64,000 bases of DNA from Rhodobacteraceae bacterium KLH11 (GTDB taxonomy: Bacteria > Pseudomonadota > Alphaproteobacteria > Rhodobacterales > Rhodobacteraceae), in NCBI GenBank assembly GCA_000158135.1, contig DS999532.1:445600-509599 (forward strand), given 5' to 3'. Of this stretch, positions 48,601 through 57,541 are shown piece after piece (the stretch's first letter is position 1; every line of letters begins with the position of its first letter). The notes under the pieces were generated by a model. That model saw nothing but the letters and a program-made list of their open reading frames with translations. It did not search any database and had not been told where the DNA came from. The position numbers were made by a program, and so were the translations under genes.

Positions 48601-51600
48601 CCATCTTGAGGGGCGCGCCGGGGCCGATATTCTGGTTGGCGGCGAAGGGAATGATACGCTGGACGGCGGCTCAAGCCTGGACACGGTGGATTATGGCAGC
48701 AGTGCTGCAGGTGTACATGTTGACCTGTCGGCTGGAGAAGCCACAACACAACGGAACCTTGTTCAGAATGGCAGCTTCGAAATCCATGACTGGGCGGGCT
48801 CAACCGGTGGCGGAAATACTTATGAGGTTGAAGGCTGGGTAACCGACAACCCGTTTGAAATCTGGTCTTCGGGTGCGCTTGACGGGATAGCGTCCAGTGA
48901 CGGCGATTACCTGGTCCAGCTGGACAATAGCTCAAACTCCACGCTGGATTACATCAGGCAGACGTTGAACGGAGACGAAGGCAAGACATATCAACTGTCC
49001 TTTGATTTCCGCTCGCGCAGCGGGGAAACAGAATCGATCGAGGTTTACTGGGAAGGTGAACTTCTGCAGACCGTGCAGACAACCGAGCAGAACTGGCAGA
49101 CAATCACGATAGACCTGCCCGCAGCGACATCTGACAATCCCGAACTGGGTTTCAAAGAGGTCGCAAGCGAGAATAGCAACGGTACCGGATCTCTGCTGGA
49201 CAATGTGCAGGTAATTGCCACTGAGGTTGACAGCCTGATCTCTATCGAGGCGGCCACTGGCAGCGCCCATGCGGACACTTTGCTGGGCACGGATGAGGTC
49301 AACATCCTGCAGGGCAACGCCGGCGATGACCTTCTGGAAGGGTTTGGTGACGACGACCGTTTGATTGGGGGCGCAGGCGAAGACACCGTAAAAGGTGGCA
49401 CCGGTGATGATGTGGTCGTCGGCGGCGATGGGAATGACACGCTTTATGGTGACGCCGACAATGACATCGTGCTGGGTGGTGAAGGTGACGATACACTCTA
49501 TGGCGGTGAAAACGGTGATGTGCTGTCTGGTGGCTTTGGCGATGACACGATTGACGGTGGCGCGGGCACGGACACGCTGAACTATAATCTGGACAGCAAT
49601 ACAGTTGATGATGGACAGAACGAGGTTCATTTCGACCATGTTGACGTTGATCTGGCCGCCGGGTCAGCAACCGTTACCCTGAGCGATGGCGACACAGATA
49701 CAGACACGCTGTCCGCAATCGAGAACATTTTTGCAACCGCAGGGAACGATACTGTTGCAGGAGATGGGTTTGCCAACGAACTTCGGGGGCTGGACGGGAA
49801 CGACACGATCAGCGGCCGCGACGGGAGCGACCGGCTGTTTGGTGGGGCTGGTGCCGACACTCTGGCAGGGGATGCCGGAAACGACTTTGTGTCCGCTGGC
49901 AGCGGTGACGATACCCTGACGGGCGGCGGCGAAAACGATCTTTTGCTGGGTGAAGACGGTAACGATGACCTGTCCGGCGGAACCGGCGACGACATTCTGT
50001 CTGGCGGTCGCGGCAATGATACAATCAAGGGCGGAACCGGCAGCGACACCGCACATTACGGGCTTGTCGAAGAAGATACCGAAAATGATCTGGCAGGGTA
50101 TTCCGGCGTCAATGCGGACCTGAGCACAAATACGGCCACTGTCACTCTGACGGATGGTACCACCGAAACCGACACCTTGTCGGGTATTGAAAACCTGATC
50201 GGCACTGCGGGCGACGACACTTTGACAGGTGATGGCGAGGCCAACGTTCTGACGGCCCTGAACGGAAACGACACCATCAACGCAGGATCGGGCAACGACA
50301 CGATTGATGGTTCTGGCTCTGGCAACAACACCATCGAAGGCGGCACCGGTACGGATACGGTCAGTTACCAAAATCATGGTGAACTTACCAACCAGCGGGA
50401 CGGCGTGGCACTGGACCTCGAATCCGGGACCGTGCAGAAAGGCGGTTATTCCGACAGCCTGAGCGGCATTGAGAACGCAACAGGTTCCGAGAACAATGAT
50501 ATCCTGCGCGGCGACAGCGCGGCGAACACTCTCGATGGTTATCTGGGCAACGATATTCTTGCCGGAGGCAGCGGGGACGACACTCTGTCCGGCGGCGATG
50601 GCAACGACCAGTTGTCAGGTGGTTTCGGAAACGACACGCTGGATGGCGGCGACGATATCGATCTGGTCAGCTATTCTCTGGATGAAGATACCCAGGATGA
50701 TGGGGCTGGCGGGCTGCACGTAGAAAGTGTGAATGTTAATCTGGCTTCGGGAACAGCGACGGTATCTCTCAGCGATGACAGCACCGAAACTGATACCTTG
50801 CTCAACATCGAAGGCGTGGTGGGTTCTACCGGGGCCGACCAGATCGTGGGGGATGAAAACGCCAACACCCTTATCGGCAAGGACGGCGACGATACGCTGA
50901 CCGGTGGCGATGGCAATGATGTTTTGTCAGGTGGACGCGGTTCCGATACACTGCGCGGCGGCGAAGGCTTTGATACCGTCAACTACAGCCTCGATATCGA
51001 GACAGCCGACGAAGGTGAACCCGAGCCCGTCAATGCCGAATCCGTCACCCTCGATCTTGCTACGGGCTCCGCAACCGTAACGCTGACCGATGGCAGCACG
51101 GAAACCGATACATTGTCGGGAATTGAAAGTGTTGTTGGAACCGGCGGTGCCGACATAATCTCTGGTGATAATCAGGACAATGTAATTGTGGGCCTTGACG
51201 GGGCCGACACGATTTCGGGCGGCGCAGGGGACGACAAGATTTCCGGGGCTGGTGCGGGCTCAAATACACTGGATGGTGGCGCCGATACGGACACAGTGAG
51301 CTATCTGGGCCAGATTGGCGGCGGTGTTCAGGTTGACCTGTCGGCAGGACAGGCAACAAAATCTGCGGAGAACGTCGATACGATTTCGAACTTTGAAAAC
51401 GCCGAAGGCACCATATTCGACGACACTTTGACCGGCGACGCAGGCAATAATATTCTGCTTGGCAATAGTGGCGCAGACACTTTGTACGGTGGGGCCGGTG
51501 CGGATACTCTGGAAGGCGGCGCTGGCTTTGACCGTCTGTCCGGCGGCGCTGGCAATGACACTCTCCACGGCGATGCCGGGCTGGATCGGGCAGATTATTC

Positions 51601-54148
51601 TGAAACAGATGTGTCACAGGTTACCGTTGATTTTGACGCGGGCACGGCCACGATTACGCGCAACGGAGCCACCGAGGTCGATACGCTGAACAGCATCGAA
51701 GGGGCCATTGGCAGCGCGGGGGCTGACACGTTCATTGCCGGCGCGACGGGTCTTAGCCTTGATGGCGGGGCAGGCGCTGACACGTATCAACTGACGGCAG
51801 ATACCCGCTGGGCGCAGCTGAAATTCCAGGATGGCGATACAATCGAGTTCCAGGATATCAGCCAGGCTGATTTTGGAGTACGCCTTGCCTTTGTTCCCAA
51901 GGATGGTTTGGACCCCGACGATGACTACGGGTACCTTAATTCTCAGGATGCAACGCTGGGTGTTATCTTCACGAATGAAAGCACTGGTCATATCGTGGCC
52001 TATTCAACGCTGGAAGATCTGGGAATAGCCGGATCACCCGAAACACCACCCACTGCGGCGCAGATTGCACAAGGCGTGAGTGACTCGGTCGGCACCATCG
52101 AATTCCAATCGGGATCAACGATTTCTGGGTCAGAGCTTGGCACCCTGATCGAAGATCGGGTGGAGATCAGCGACACATACACCTCGGATAGCGGCGATTT
52201 GATCAGCACCGGCGATGCGGATGACTATTATCAGCTGTTCGACGGGACGGTATCGCGCAGTGAGGCGAACGGCGGATCGGATGCCTATGACATCTTTGGC
52301 GGAGAGCATATTCTGGACACAGGTGCAGATGCTGATGAGGTATATGTCAAAGGTGGGAAAAACGACATCACCGCAGGTTCGGGCGACGACTCCGTTTATC
52401 TGCAAGGTGGTGAAAACACTGTCGAGCTGGGATCGGGTAGCGATACGGTTGTCATTGACACAGTGACCCGCGATGCTGCGATCACCATATCCGACTGGCA
52501 GGAAGGTGATCAAAATACCATCCGGTTCGTGGGTGAAGGTGCCGATGATATCGTCGCCATAACAAACGCGGAAACTCAGGTCACGACCTACTCATTATAC
52601 GGCCAGACCGTCGCCAGAGTTAATGAGACACTAAGCTTTGCAGCTGAAGATCTTGTGGTCGAAACAAACAGTGCCTCAACAGAAGCAGATAGCGGCTTTT
52701 TCACTCCGTTTATTGACGGGTTCTACCGCGGGGAAACCCCTGACGCGACATTCGCGGGGGCATTTAACGTTCAGTCCGGTAACCTCACGGCAACAGGGGC
52801 TGGTTTCTCGATCGCAAACGCGGTGGGCGTGAATGCCAGCCTCGGGGGCGTGGGGGCGCATCTTTATAATGCGACCGGTGCCAATATCAGTGGTTCAGTG
52901 GTTGGCGTTTCGGCCGTCAATCTTACGGGCGCGAACGTCAGTGCAAGCGTTCTTTCGATCTCTGGTGCCAACGCAACCGGCATCAATGCCAGCGTAACCG
53001 GGATAGGTATTTCTGGTGCGAACTTAACGGGCCTATCCGCTGCGGCCACCGGCATTTCCGTAGCCGGTTCCAACAACAAACTTTATGGGGCATCTGCTGT
53101 TGGAGTGGACATTTACGGCCCTGGTGCAACCGGGGTCACCGCGAGTGTGGCAGCCTTTAGCCCGGATGGTTTGCCCCCGACCCTTTCGGGTATCGCTCTG
53201 TCTGCTGACGCAACGGGTGTCAGGCTCAAGATCGGGACCGCTGAAGCACTGACGCTCAAGTCCTTTGGCGTTTCCGCAGCCTCGGCAAGCGTTGGCGATC
53301 TCAACATCGCCGAGATCCAGCTTGGAACGGTGGATGTCGGTGAAATAAACGCAATTGAGCTTGAAGCTTTCACGTCCGAGTTTGGTGAGCTTGAAGGGAT
53401 CGGGATCGAAACCTTTGCCGTTGATGTCCTCAATGCGGTTGGTCTGGATGCCGAAGCCGCGGCCTTGAATGCTGGCAACGTTGGCGGTGTGGAAGCCGAA
53501 GTCGCAACCGTGGATGCGCTGGATGCAAATGGGGTCGAGTTTGAGGCCCTGACTGCTGATGCTTTGGATGTCGGAGGCGCAGAATTCGAACTTCTGACCG
53601 TTGACGCACTGGATGCCACGGGTCTGGAGGTCGAGACTCTGACGCTGGATGCGTTGGATGCCGGTGCTGTGGAAGCAGAGGCCCTTTCAGTTGACCTTGG
53701 CGATTTCACTCTGGTCGAAGCCGAAGTTGGCACAGTTGACATTGTTGATGCCGGCCTGATCGAGGTCGAAGCAGCTGCAATTGACATCGCCGACGCCACC
53801 CTGATCGAAGGGGAAGTGGGTACAGTTGATGTTGCCGATACCGGCCTTGTTGAATTCGAGGCCGGTACGGTCGACATCGCGGATGCCTCTTTGCTTGAAT
53901 TCGAGGCGGGTACAGTCGATGTGGCGTCAGCAGCATTGATCGAGATCGAAGCTGCGACGGTTGACGCTTTGTCTGCATCTATTGTCGAACTGGAAGTTGC
54001 CACCGCCTGCATCGGTCAGGCTGGTGTGGTCAATATCGGCGCTGTCGGCGCCTGTGCGGGCAAAATCTGTGCCGGGGCCAATCTCAATATCGGGCCGGAT
54101 GTTGGGCCTTGTGCGGGCATCAACATCCCTCTTTGTCCGATTATTTGA
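45662..54148 (+). CDS. Giant RTX-type secreted protein with C-terminal pentad array and five-cysteine tail
   Basis: About 2828 residues from TTG 45662, chosen for the strong SD 45647-45655; ATG 45617 and earlier codons are in frame but poorly placed. There is no Sec signal. Residues about 1-2370 are RTX nonapeptides (GGxGxDxL) in many blocks, giving calcium-bound beta-rolls; six early blocks are near copies (NYSxDxxDADGYGDG). A jelly-roll domain near 1030-1186 (LVQNGSFEIHDW, LDNVQVI) resembles carbohydrate-binding modules. Then comes a TGxNxSG-rich zone (about 2365-2490), fifteen 15-residue repeats (2555-2779) and a tail with cysteines at 2783, 2798, 2803, 2817 and 2825. The gene leads an operon with type I secretion and radical SAM genes; these must act on it or export it. 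The product is probably surface-bound or released. Confidence 0.92.
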   Translation: MSNTIIGGGNSEILHGGSEDETFLGLGGDDVIYGNGGNDILIGGGGDDNLNGAEGDDIFAGGDGIDVFHGNGGQDIVNYSVDDGDSDGNGFHIDLASERTYYIYDQNTLWLEDYLHSIEGVFGSTRDDRIYGSEVSNILVGAAGQDSIYGRGGSDVLAGGSGADTIDGGSGNDTVNYSIDSDDADGYGDGNGFDINLTAGVTRKFNDLSVQEDTLISIENAIGSDVNDRLTGTGDANVLVGRGGNDQIYGRDGADVLSGGIGSDTLDGGSGIDTVNYSLDAEDADGYGDGSGFDINLSEGITRRVDIYSVQEDTLISIENAVGSDVNDRLTGNDDANVLIGGGGDDYITGGDGADVLAGGSGADRIDGGSGIDTVHYGLDAEDLDGYGDGTGFNINLSTGITHRLGDPGSHEDTLVAIENAIGSNARDNITGTERSNLLLGGDANDTLVGGAGADILGGGNGLDHLYGGEGLDTVAYNLDPGDTDTGVSVDLAFAGTFGVTFWLDSNNVIQAQEDALFSIENVIGSDHSDIIKGDDGNNLLGGQAGNDTIYGRGGNDVLIGDQGIDTLDGGEGIDTVRYNVADGGFSGSIEVDLVEGISWYLDSDLNRVRVEDHLSNIENVTGSTASDKIYGDGTQNLLTGDWGDDDIKGRGGNDTLSGGGGQDTLDGGEGFDIVHYSQDADDRDGYGGSTGFDINLELGLTRRADDLSVHEDTLVGIEGVVGSAQDDVITGNDEANLLSGAGGDDTLEGGDNNDVLYGGQGNDTLHGQDDNDLLVGGDGDDALDGGEGYDTASYSASQTSVTADLAAGYASNTRIETVHENVIELHEGEPRVKAISGEADLITVDSDNLDNTLPTITNFEAGVDKIDLRSLGARAEDIIIRAASRSSIETDENGDPVYGLLVDGIPSLPGGLYIYENGDTPGNFLQLSDFVFAGDEVPTNTTAQRDTLINVEALIGGRDNDTLRGDDIGNILRGNAGDDHLEGRAGADILVGGEGNDTLDGGSSLDTVDYGSSAAGVHVDLSAGEATTQRNLVQNGSFEIHDWAGSTGGGNTYEVEGWVTDNPFEIWSSGALDGIASSDGDYLVQLDNSSNSTLDYIRQTLNGDEGKTYQLSFDFRSRSGETESIEVYWEGELLQTVQTTEQNWQTITIDLPAATSDNPELGFKEVASENSNGTGSLLDNVQVIATEVDSLISIEAATGSAHADTLLGTDEVNILQGNAGDDLLEGFGDDDRLIGGAGEDTVKGGTGDDVVVGGDGNDTLYGDADNDIVLGGEGDDTLYGGENGDVLSGGFGDDTIDGGAGTDTLNYNLDSNTVDDGQNEVHFDHVDVDLAAGSATVTLSDGDTDTDTLSAIENIFATAGNDTVAGDGFANELRGLDGNDTISGRDGSDRLFGGAGADTLAGDAGNDFVSAGSGDDTLTGGGENDLLLGEDGNDDLSGGTGDDILSGGRGNDTIKGGTGSDTAHYGLVEEDTENDLAGYSGVNADLSTNTATVTLTDGTTETDTLSGIENLIGTAGDDTLTGDGEANVLTALNGNDTINAGSGNDTIDGSGSGNNTIEGGTGTDTVSYQNHGELTNQRDGVALDLESGTVQKGGYSDSLSGIENATGSENNDILRGDSAANTLDGYLGNDILAGGSGDDTLSGGDGNDQLSGGFGNDTLDGGDDIDLVSYSLDEDTQDDGAGGLHVESVNVNLASGTATVSLSDDSTETDTLLNIEGVVGSTGADQIVGDENANTLIGKDGDDTLTGGDGNDVLSGGRGSDTLRGGEGFDTVNYSLDIETADEGEPEPVNAESVTLDLATGSATVTLTDGSTETDTLSGIESVVGTGGADIISGDNQDNVIVGLDGADTISGGAGDDKISGAGAGSNTLDGGADTDTVSYLGQIGGGVQVDLSAGQATKSAENVDTISNFENAEGTIFDDTLTGDAGNNILLGNSGADTLYGGAGADTLEGGAGFDRLSGGAGNDTLHGDAGLDRADYSETDVSQVTVDFDAGTATITRNGATEVDTLNSIEGAIGSAGADTFIAGATGLSLDGGAGADTYQLTADTRWAQLKFQDGDTIEFQDISQADFGVRLAFVPKDGLDPDDDYGYLNSQDATLGVIFTNESTGHIVAYSTLEDLGIAGSPETPPTAAQIAQGVSDSVGTIEFQSGSTISGSELGTLIEDRVEISDTYTSDSGDLISTGDADDYYQLFDGTVSRSEANGGSDAYDIFGGEHILDTGADADEVYVKGGKNDITAGSGDDSVYLQGGENTVELGSGSDTVVIDTVTRDAAITISDWQEGDQNTIRFVGEGADDIVAITNAETQVTTYSLYGQTVARVNETLSFAAEDLVVETNSASTEADSGFFTPFIDGFYRGETPDATFAGAFNVQSGNLTATGAGFSIANAVGVNASLGGVGAHLYNATGANISGSVVGVSAVNLTGANVSASVLSISGANATGINASVTGIGISGANLTGLSAAATGISVAGSNNKLYGASAVGVDIYGPGATGVTASVAAFSPDGLPPTLSGIALSADATGVRLKIGTAEALTLKSFGVSAASASVGDLNIAEIQLGTVDVGEINAIELEAFTSEFGELEGIGIETFAVDVLNAVGLDAEAAALNAGNVGGVEAEVATVDALDANGVEFEALTADALDVGGAEFELLTVDALDATGLEVETLTLDALDAGAVEAEALSVDLGDFTLVEAEVGTVDIVDAGLIEVEAAAIDIADATLIEGEVGTVDVADTGLVEFEAGTVDIADASLLEFEAGTVDVASAALIEIEAATVDALSASIVELEVATACIGQAGVVNIGAVGACAGKICAGANLNIGPDVGPCAGINIPLCPII
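53324..53998 (+). repeat. Fifteen tandem 45-bp/15-residue repeats (pentad pattern)
   Basis: In frame, exactly 15 units of 45 bases, no gaps. Consensus is (G/A/L)TVD-(A/I)LDA-xxLE-(V/F)EA, i.e. three pentads with hydrophobic residues every five positions, as in right-handed beta-helix pentapeptide-repeat proteins, but acidic instead of A(D/N)LxX. Unit 16 begins ATACIG: the cysteine takes the place of the V of VD. Nucleotide identity between units is moderate, so selection acts on the protein pattern. Confidence 0.9.
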
Positions 54149-54181
54149 TTTGGCCCTACAGACGCAAGGATGAGACCCAGC

Positions 54182-55819
54182 ATGACAAGCACAGGTTGTT
54201 CAGAGCATGAAACCGCAGCTGTTAAGGCATCAATGTTCAATGTCTTTGTTCCGCTGCGCGGTGGCAAGGCCTTGTTGTATAACACCTTGCACCGTGGCCT
54301 GTCGTGTCTGAACCCGGAGCAGGTTCAGAAATACCGCTCATTGGAACAAAACCGGCTCTGCGGAGACGCTGCCGAAACCCTTTCAATGAGTTCACAGGGC
54401 TTTGCTGTTCCGGCTGATCGGGATGAGTTGCTGGAAACACAAAAACTGTATGGCCAGAGCCGATTCAATGACAGTCATCTGCAACTTGTTGTTGCCCCGA
54501 CTCTGGGGTGCAACTTTGCCTGCGACTATTGCTATCAGGGTCTGGACAAGAAGCACGGCAAAATGACGGAAGACACCCGTCAGAAGGTTTTGGACTTCAT
54601 CGACACCAATCATAAAAACCTGCAGTCGCTGGAAGTTCACTGGTACGGTGGTGAGCCCCTGAATGACCGGCAATCCATATACGCGTTGTCCGATATGCTG
54701 ATCAAATACAGCACGGAACGCGGGCTGAGATTTTTTGCCTCGATGGTCACCAATGGCTATCAACTGACCGGAGAGGTTGCGCGTGATCTGGAAAAGCGCG
54801 GTCTGGCTTGGGCGCAGGTCACCATAGATGGGGCCAAATCCATCCATGATACGCGCCGTATCCTGCTGTCGGGAAAAGGAACCTATGACAAGATCATCCG
54901 CAATCTGAAAGAAATTGTTGCGCAGACAAACATCAAGATCGTGCTGCGCTGCAACGTGGATAACCGCAACATCGATCAGGCCTACGATCTGGTGGATGAT
55001 CTCGCCGCACAGGGGTTTTCCAACAGTAATGTGACCATCTATTTTGCCCCGGTTCAGACGATGACCGAGGAGTGCCTGTCGATTAACGAATTTGTCGAGG
55101 GCAAGCGCTCGTATGCGGAAAAAGAGCTGAAGCTGATGCGCTATGCGGCTGACCGGGGGTTGCTGAAGTTTGACCTGCCGGGTGTTTTCAACTCGATCTG
55201 TGTGGGTGTTAAGCAAAATGGCTGGGTAATTGACCCGTCCGGAAATTTCCAAAAGTGCTTTGACACCGTACAGCGCGAAGACCTCAAAATCGGTGATCTG
55301 ACCCAGTCACCTGATGAGCTGGCCAACAGTCCCTACCTGATGATGTGGCGCAGCTGGACCCCGTTTCAGCTGCCAACCTGCCGCAGTTGCAAACTGTTGC
55401 CAAGCTGCGGGGGCTCTTGCGCATACAAGTTTATCCACAGGGACAAAACCGAAGGGGATGACACGCAGCTACCCTGCCCCAGTCTTAAATTCTCGATAGC
55501 CGAACGCCTGTTTGAATTTGCGATTGATCAGGGTCTGGTCACCCACGCGGACTGGGATCCCGAGCACAGCAAAACGACACCCGAAATGGTCGGCCCGTCC
55601 TATACGCAACCCCGATTGGATGCTGCGATTGCAGCCATGGACAAAGACCTTGAGGGATTTGAAAACAGGGCCGCCAATTTGTTGGCCAGAGCACAATCCG
55701 ACACATTGCCCGAAAGTGTCTACGCAAAACTCGGGCGCAGCAAAACATCTCTTGCCGACATGGCCGAGCGGCGCCTCAACACCTCACGAGATGCAAGAGC
55801 TTTGTTAAAATCCCGATGA
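54182..55819 (+). CDS. Radical SAM/SPASM peptide-modifying enzyme
   Basis: A 545-residue enzyme starting at ATG 54182 (AAGGATGAG upstream; ATG 54170 is also in frame). The N-terminus (FNVFVPLRGGKALLYNTLHRGLSCL) is the type seen in peptide maturases. CNFACDYCYQ (Cys110, 114, 117) is the CX3CX2C site for the SAM-binding 4Fe-4S cluster. A C-terminal SPASM region has C...CFDT and CRSCKLLPSCGGSC for auxiliary clusters. Such enzymes introduce thioether or other cross-links into peptides or oxidise a residue in a target protein. It starts 33 bases after the RTX protein and overlaps the ABC gene (ATGA). Confidence 0.92.
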   Translation: MTSTGCSEHETAAVKASMFNVFVPLRGGKALLYNTLHRGLSCLNPEQVQKYRSLEQNRLCGDAAETLSMSSQGFAVPADRDELLETQKLYGQSRFNDSHLQLVVAPTLGCNFACDYCYQGLDKKHGKMTEDTRQKVLDFIDTNHKNLQSLEVHWYGGEPLNDRQSIYALSDMLIKYSTERGLRFFASMVTNGYQLTGEVARDLEKRGLAWAQVTIDGAKSIHDTRRILLSGKGTYDKIIRNLKEIVAQTNIKIVLRCNVDNRNIDQAYDLVDDLAAQGFSNSNVTIYFAPVQTMTEECLSINEFVEGKRSYAEKELKLMRYAADRGLLKFDLPGVFNSICVGVKQNGWVIDPSGNFQKCFDTVQREDLKIGDLTQSPDELANSPYLMMWRSWTPFQLPTCRSCKLLPSCGGSCAYKFIHRDKTEGDDTQLPCPSLKFSIAERLFEFAIDQGLVTHADWDPEHSKTTPEMVGPSYTQPRLDAAIAAMDKDLEGFENRAANLLARAQSDTLPESVYAKLGRSKTSLADMAERRLNTSRDARALLKSR

Positions 55820-57540
55820 TCACTCGACCCAAGAAAGACCAACTGGCCCCTGACAACGATCTTATCTCAGCGGCCCTGAAATCAAGCCGCTCCGCCTTTG
55901 TCTCAGCCGGCGTGATGAGCTTTGTCATCAACATTCTGACGTTGACCGCACCGATGTTCATGATGCAGGTCTCGGACAGGGTTTTGTCCAGTCAGAGCGT
56001 TCCGACGCTGATCGTCATCGGTTCACTTGCTTTGGGGCTATACCTTTTCTTTGGTCTTCTCGACTATCTGCGCACCCGTATTGTGGGCCGCATCGGCTTG
56101 AATATCGAGGCTCAACTGTCCGGAATAACATTTGAAATCTGTACATTGCTGCCTGTCAAGCTGGGTGAGAAATCACAATACCAAAACCCGATGCGGGATT
56201 TGGAAGTGGTGCGCCAGTTTGTTTCGGGGCCGGGCCCATCCGCGATTTTCGATGTGCCATGGATGCCCCTCTATCTTTTTATCGTATATCTGTTTCACCC
56301 TTTGCTGGGGCTTATGGCGGCGGCTGGTGCGGTCTGTATCTCCATCCTTATCGGTTTGAATGAAATCTTTTCGCGACGGCCGATGGCAAGCCTTGGTCAG
56401 GCCACCAATGACCGTGCGCGTTTTCTTGAAGAGTGTCGCCATTCATCAGAAGCCGTGCAATCCATGGGCATGGTGGGCGCGCTTCGCCAGAAATGGACAC
56501 AAAGCAACAGCAGCTTCCTGACAACACAGTTGCGAAGTTATGATATCGCCAACCTGTTCAGCGCACTGATCAAAACATTTCGATTTATCATGCAGTCGGC
56601 AATTCTGGGCGGTGGGGCATGGCTTGTCATCAACGGTCAGGCAACCGCCGGTGTAATGATTGCCGCATCCATCATCACCGCGCGCGCTTTGGCCCCGGTT
56701 GAACAGGCAGTCGGATACTGGCGGGGATTCATTGCGGCCCGTCAGAGCTTGCAACGCCTCAAAAGTTCAATCGGTCAATGGAAGATTGAAGAGATTGAAA
56801 CAGAACTGCCCGCACCCCAAAACAGCGTTAGCGTAGAAGGTTTGGTAACCGCACCTGTCGGGATGACAACTCCTTTTGTCCGAGGCGTTTCTTTCGACGT
56901 CAAAGCGGGCGAAGCGATCGGGGTCATTGGTCATTCCGGTTCCGGTAAAACATCGCTGGTGCGTGCAATGCTGGGCATCAATCCGATGCTGGGTGGGGCG
57001 GTTCGATTGGACAAGTCGGAACTTGGTCAATGGTCTGTAGAGGCGCGCGGCAAGTTCATCGGCTATCTGCCCCAGGAGGTGCAACTGCTAAACGGCTCGA
57101 TTTCGCAGAACATCAGCCGTTTTGATCCCGATGCCAAATCTGAAGATATCATCGAAGCCGCGCGATTGTCGGGCATTCATGACATGGTCGTGCAGATGCC
57201 TGCGGGCTATGACACTCTGGTCGGAGAGCATGGGCAGCTTTTATCCGGAGGGCAACGTCAACGGATCGGTCTGGCGCGCGCTTTGTACCGCAATCCGTTT
57301 CTGGTCATTCTGGATGAGCCGAACTCGAACCTTGATGCGGAAGGTGAAACCGCCCTCACCACTGCGGTCGAACATCTGAAGCAACAAGGTTCTGCCGTAG
57401 TTGTGATCGCACACCGTGTTGCGGCCCTGTCTGCCATGGATCAGATTCTGGTAATGGAGCAAGGTCAGACAAAAGCAATCGGTCCCAAAGACGACATCCT
57501 TAAAAAACTGGTCAAACCAGTGATCCGGAAAGCGAGTTAA
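55816..57540 (+). CDS. Type I secretion ATPase/permease (PrtD family)
   Basis: A 574-residue inner-membrane ABC exporter. Six helices lie in the first 310 residues, then the nucleotide-binding domain: Walker A GHSGSGKTS, signature LSGGQRQRIGLARAL, Walker B LVILDEPNSNLD and switch histidine IAHRVAA. There is no N-terminal C39 peptidase, so it exports proteins with an uncleaved C-terminal signal. It fits the RTX protein encoded upstream. The outer-membrane TolC partner is not in the window. Confidence 0.95.
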   Translation: MITRPKKDQLAPDNDLISAALKSSRSAFVSAGVMSFVINILTLTAPMFMMQVSDRVLSSQSVPTLIVIGSLALGLYLFFGLLDYLRTRIVGRIGLNIEAQLSGITFEICTLLPVKLGEKSQYQNPMRDLEVVRQFVSGPGPSAIFDVPWMPLYLFIVYLFHPLLGLMAAAGAVCISILIGLNEIFSRRPMASLGQATNDRARFLEECRHSSEAVQSMGMVGALRQKWTQSNSSFLTTQLRSYDIANLFSALIKTFRFIMQSAILGGGAWLVINGQATAGVMIAASIITARALAPVEQAVGYWRGFIAARQSLQRLKSSIGQWKIEEIETELPAPQNSVSVEGLVTAPVGMTTPFVRGVSFDVKAGEAIGVIGHSGSGKTSLVRAMLGINPMLGGAVRLDKSELGQWSVEARGKFIGYLPQEVQLLNGSISQNISRFDPDAKSEDIIEAARLSGIHDMVVQMPAGYDTLVGEHGQLLSGGQRQRIGLARALYRNPFLVILDEPNSNLDAEGETALTTAVEHLKQQGSAVVVIAHRVAALSAMDQILVMEQGQTKAIGPKDDILKKLVKPVIRKAS

Positions 57541-57541
57541 C

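Noticed and set aside
45662..52000. Possible CRISPR-like or tandem DNA repeats
   Set aside because: The periodicity follows protein nonapeptides in frame, with no constant repeat/unique spacer structure.
45809..52861. Many open frames on the opposite strand and other frames across the RTX gene
   Set aside because: They are low-complexity shadows of the repetitive glycine/aspartate codons (Ala/Val/Pro/Ser-rich), lack start sites and have no family features.
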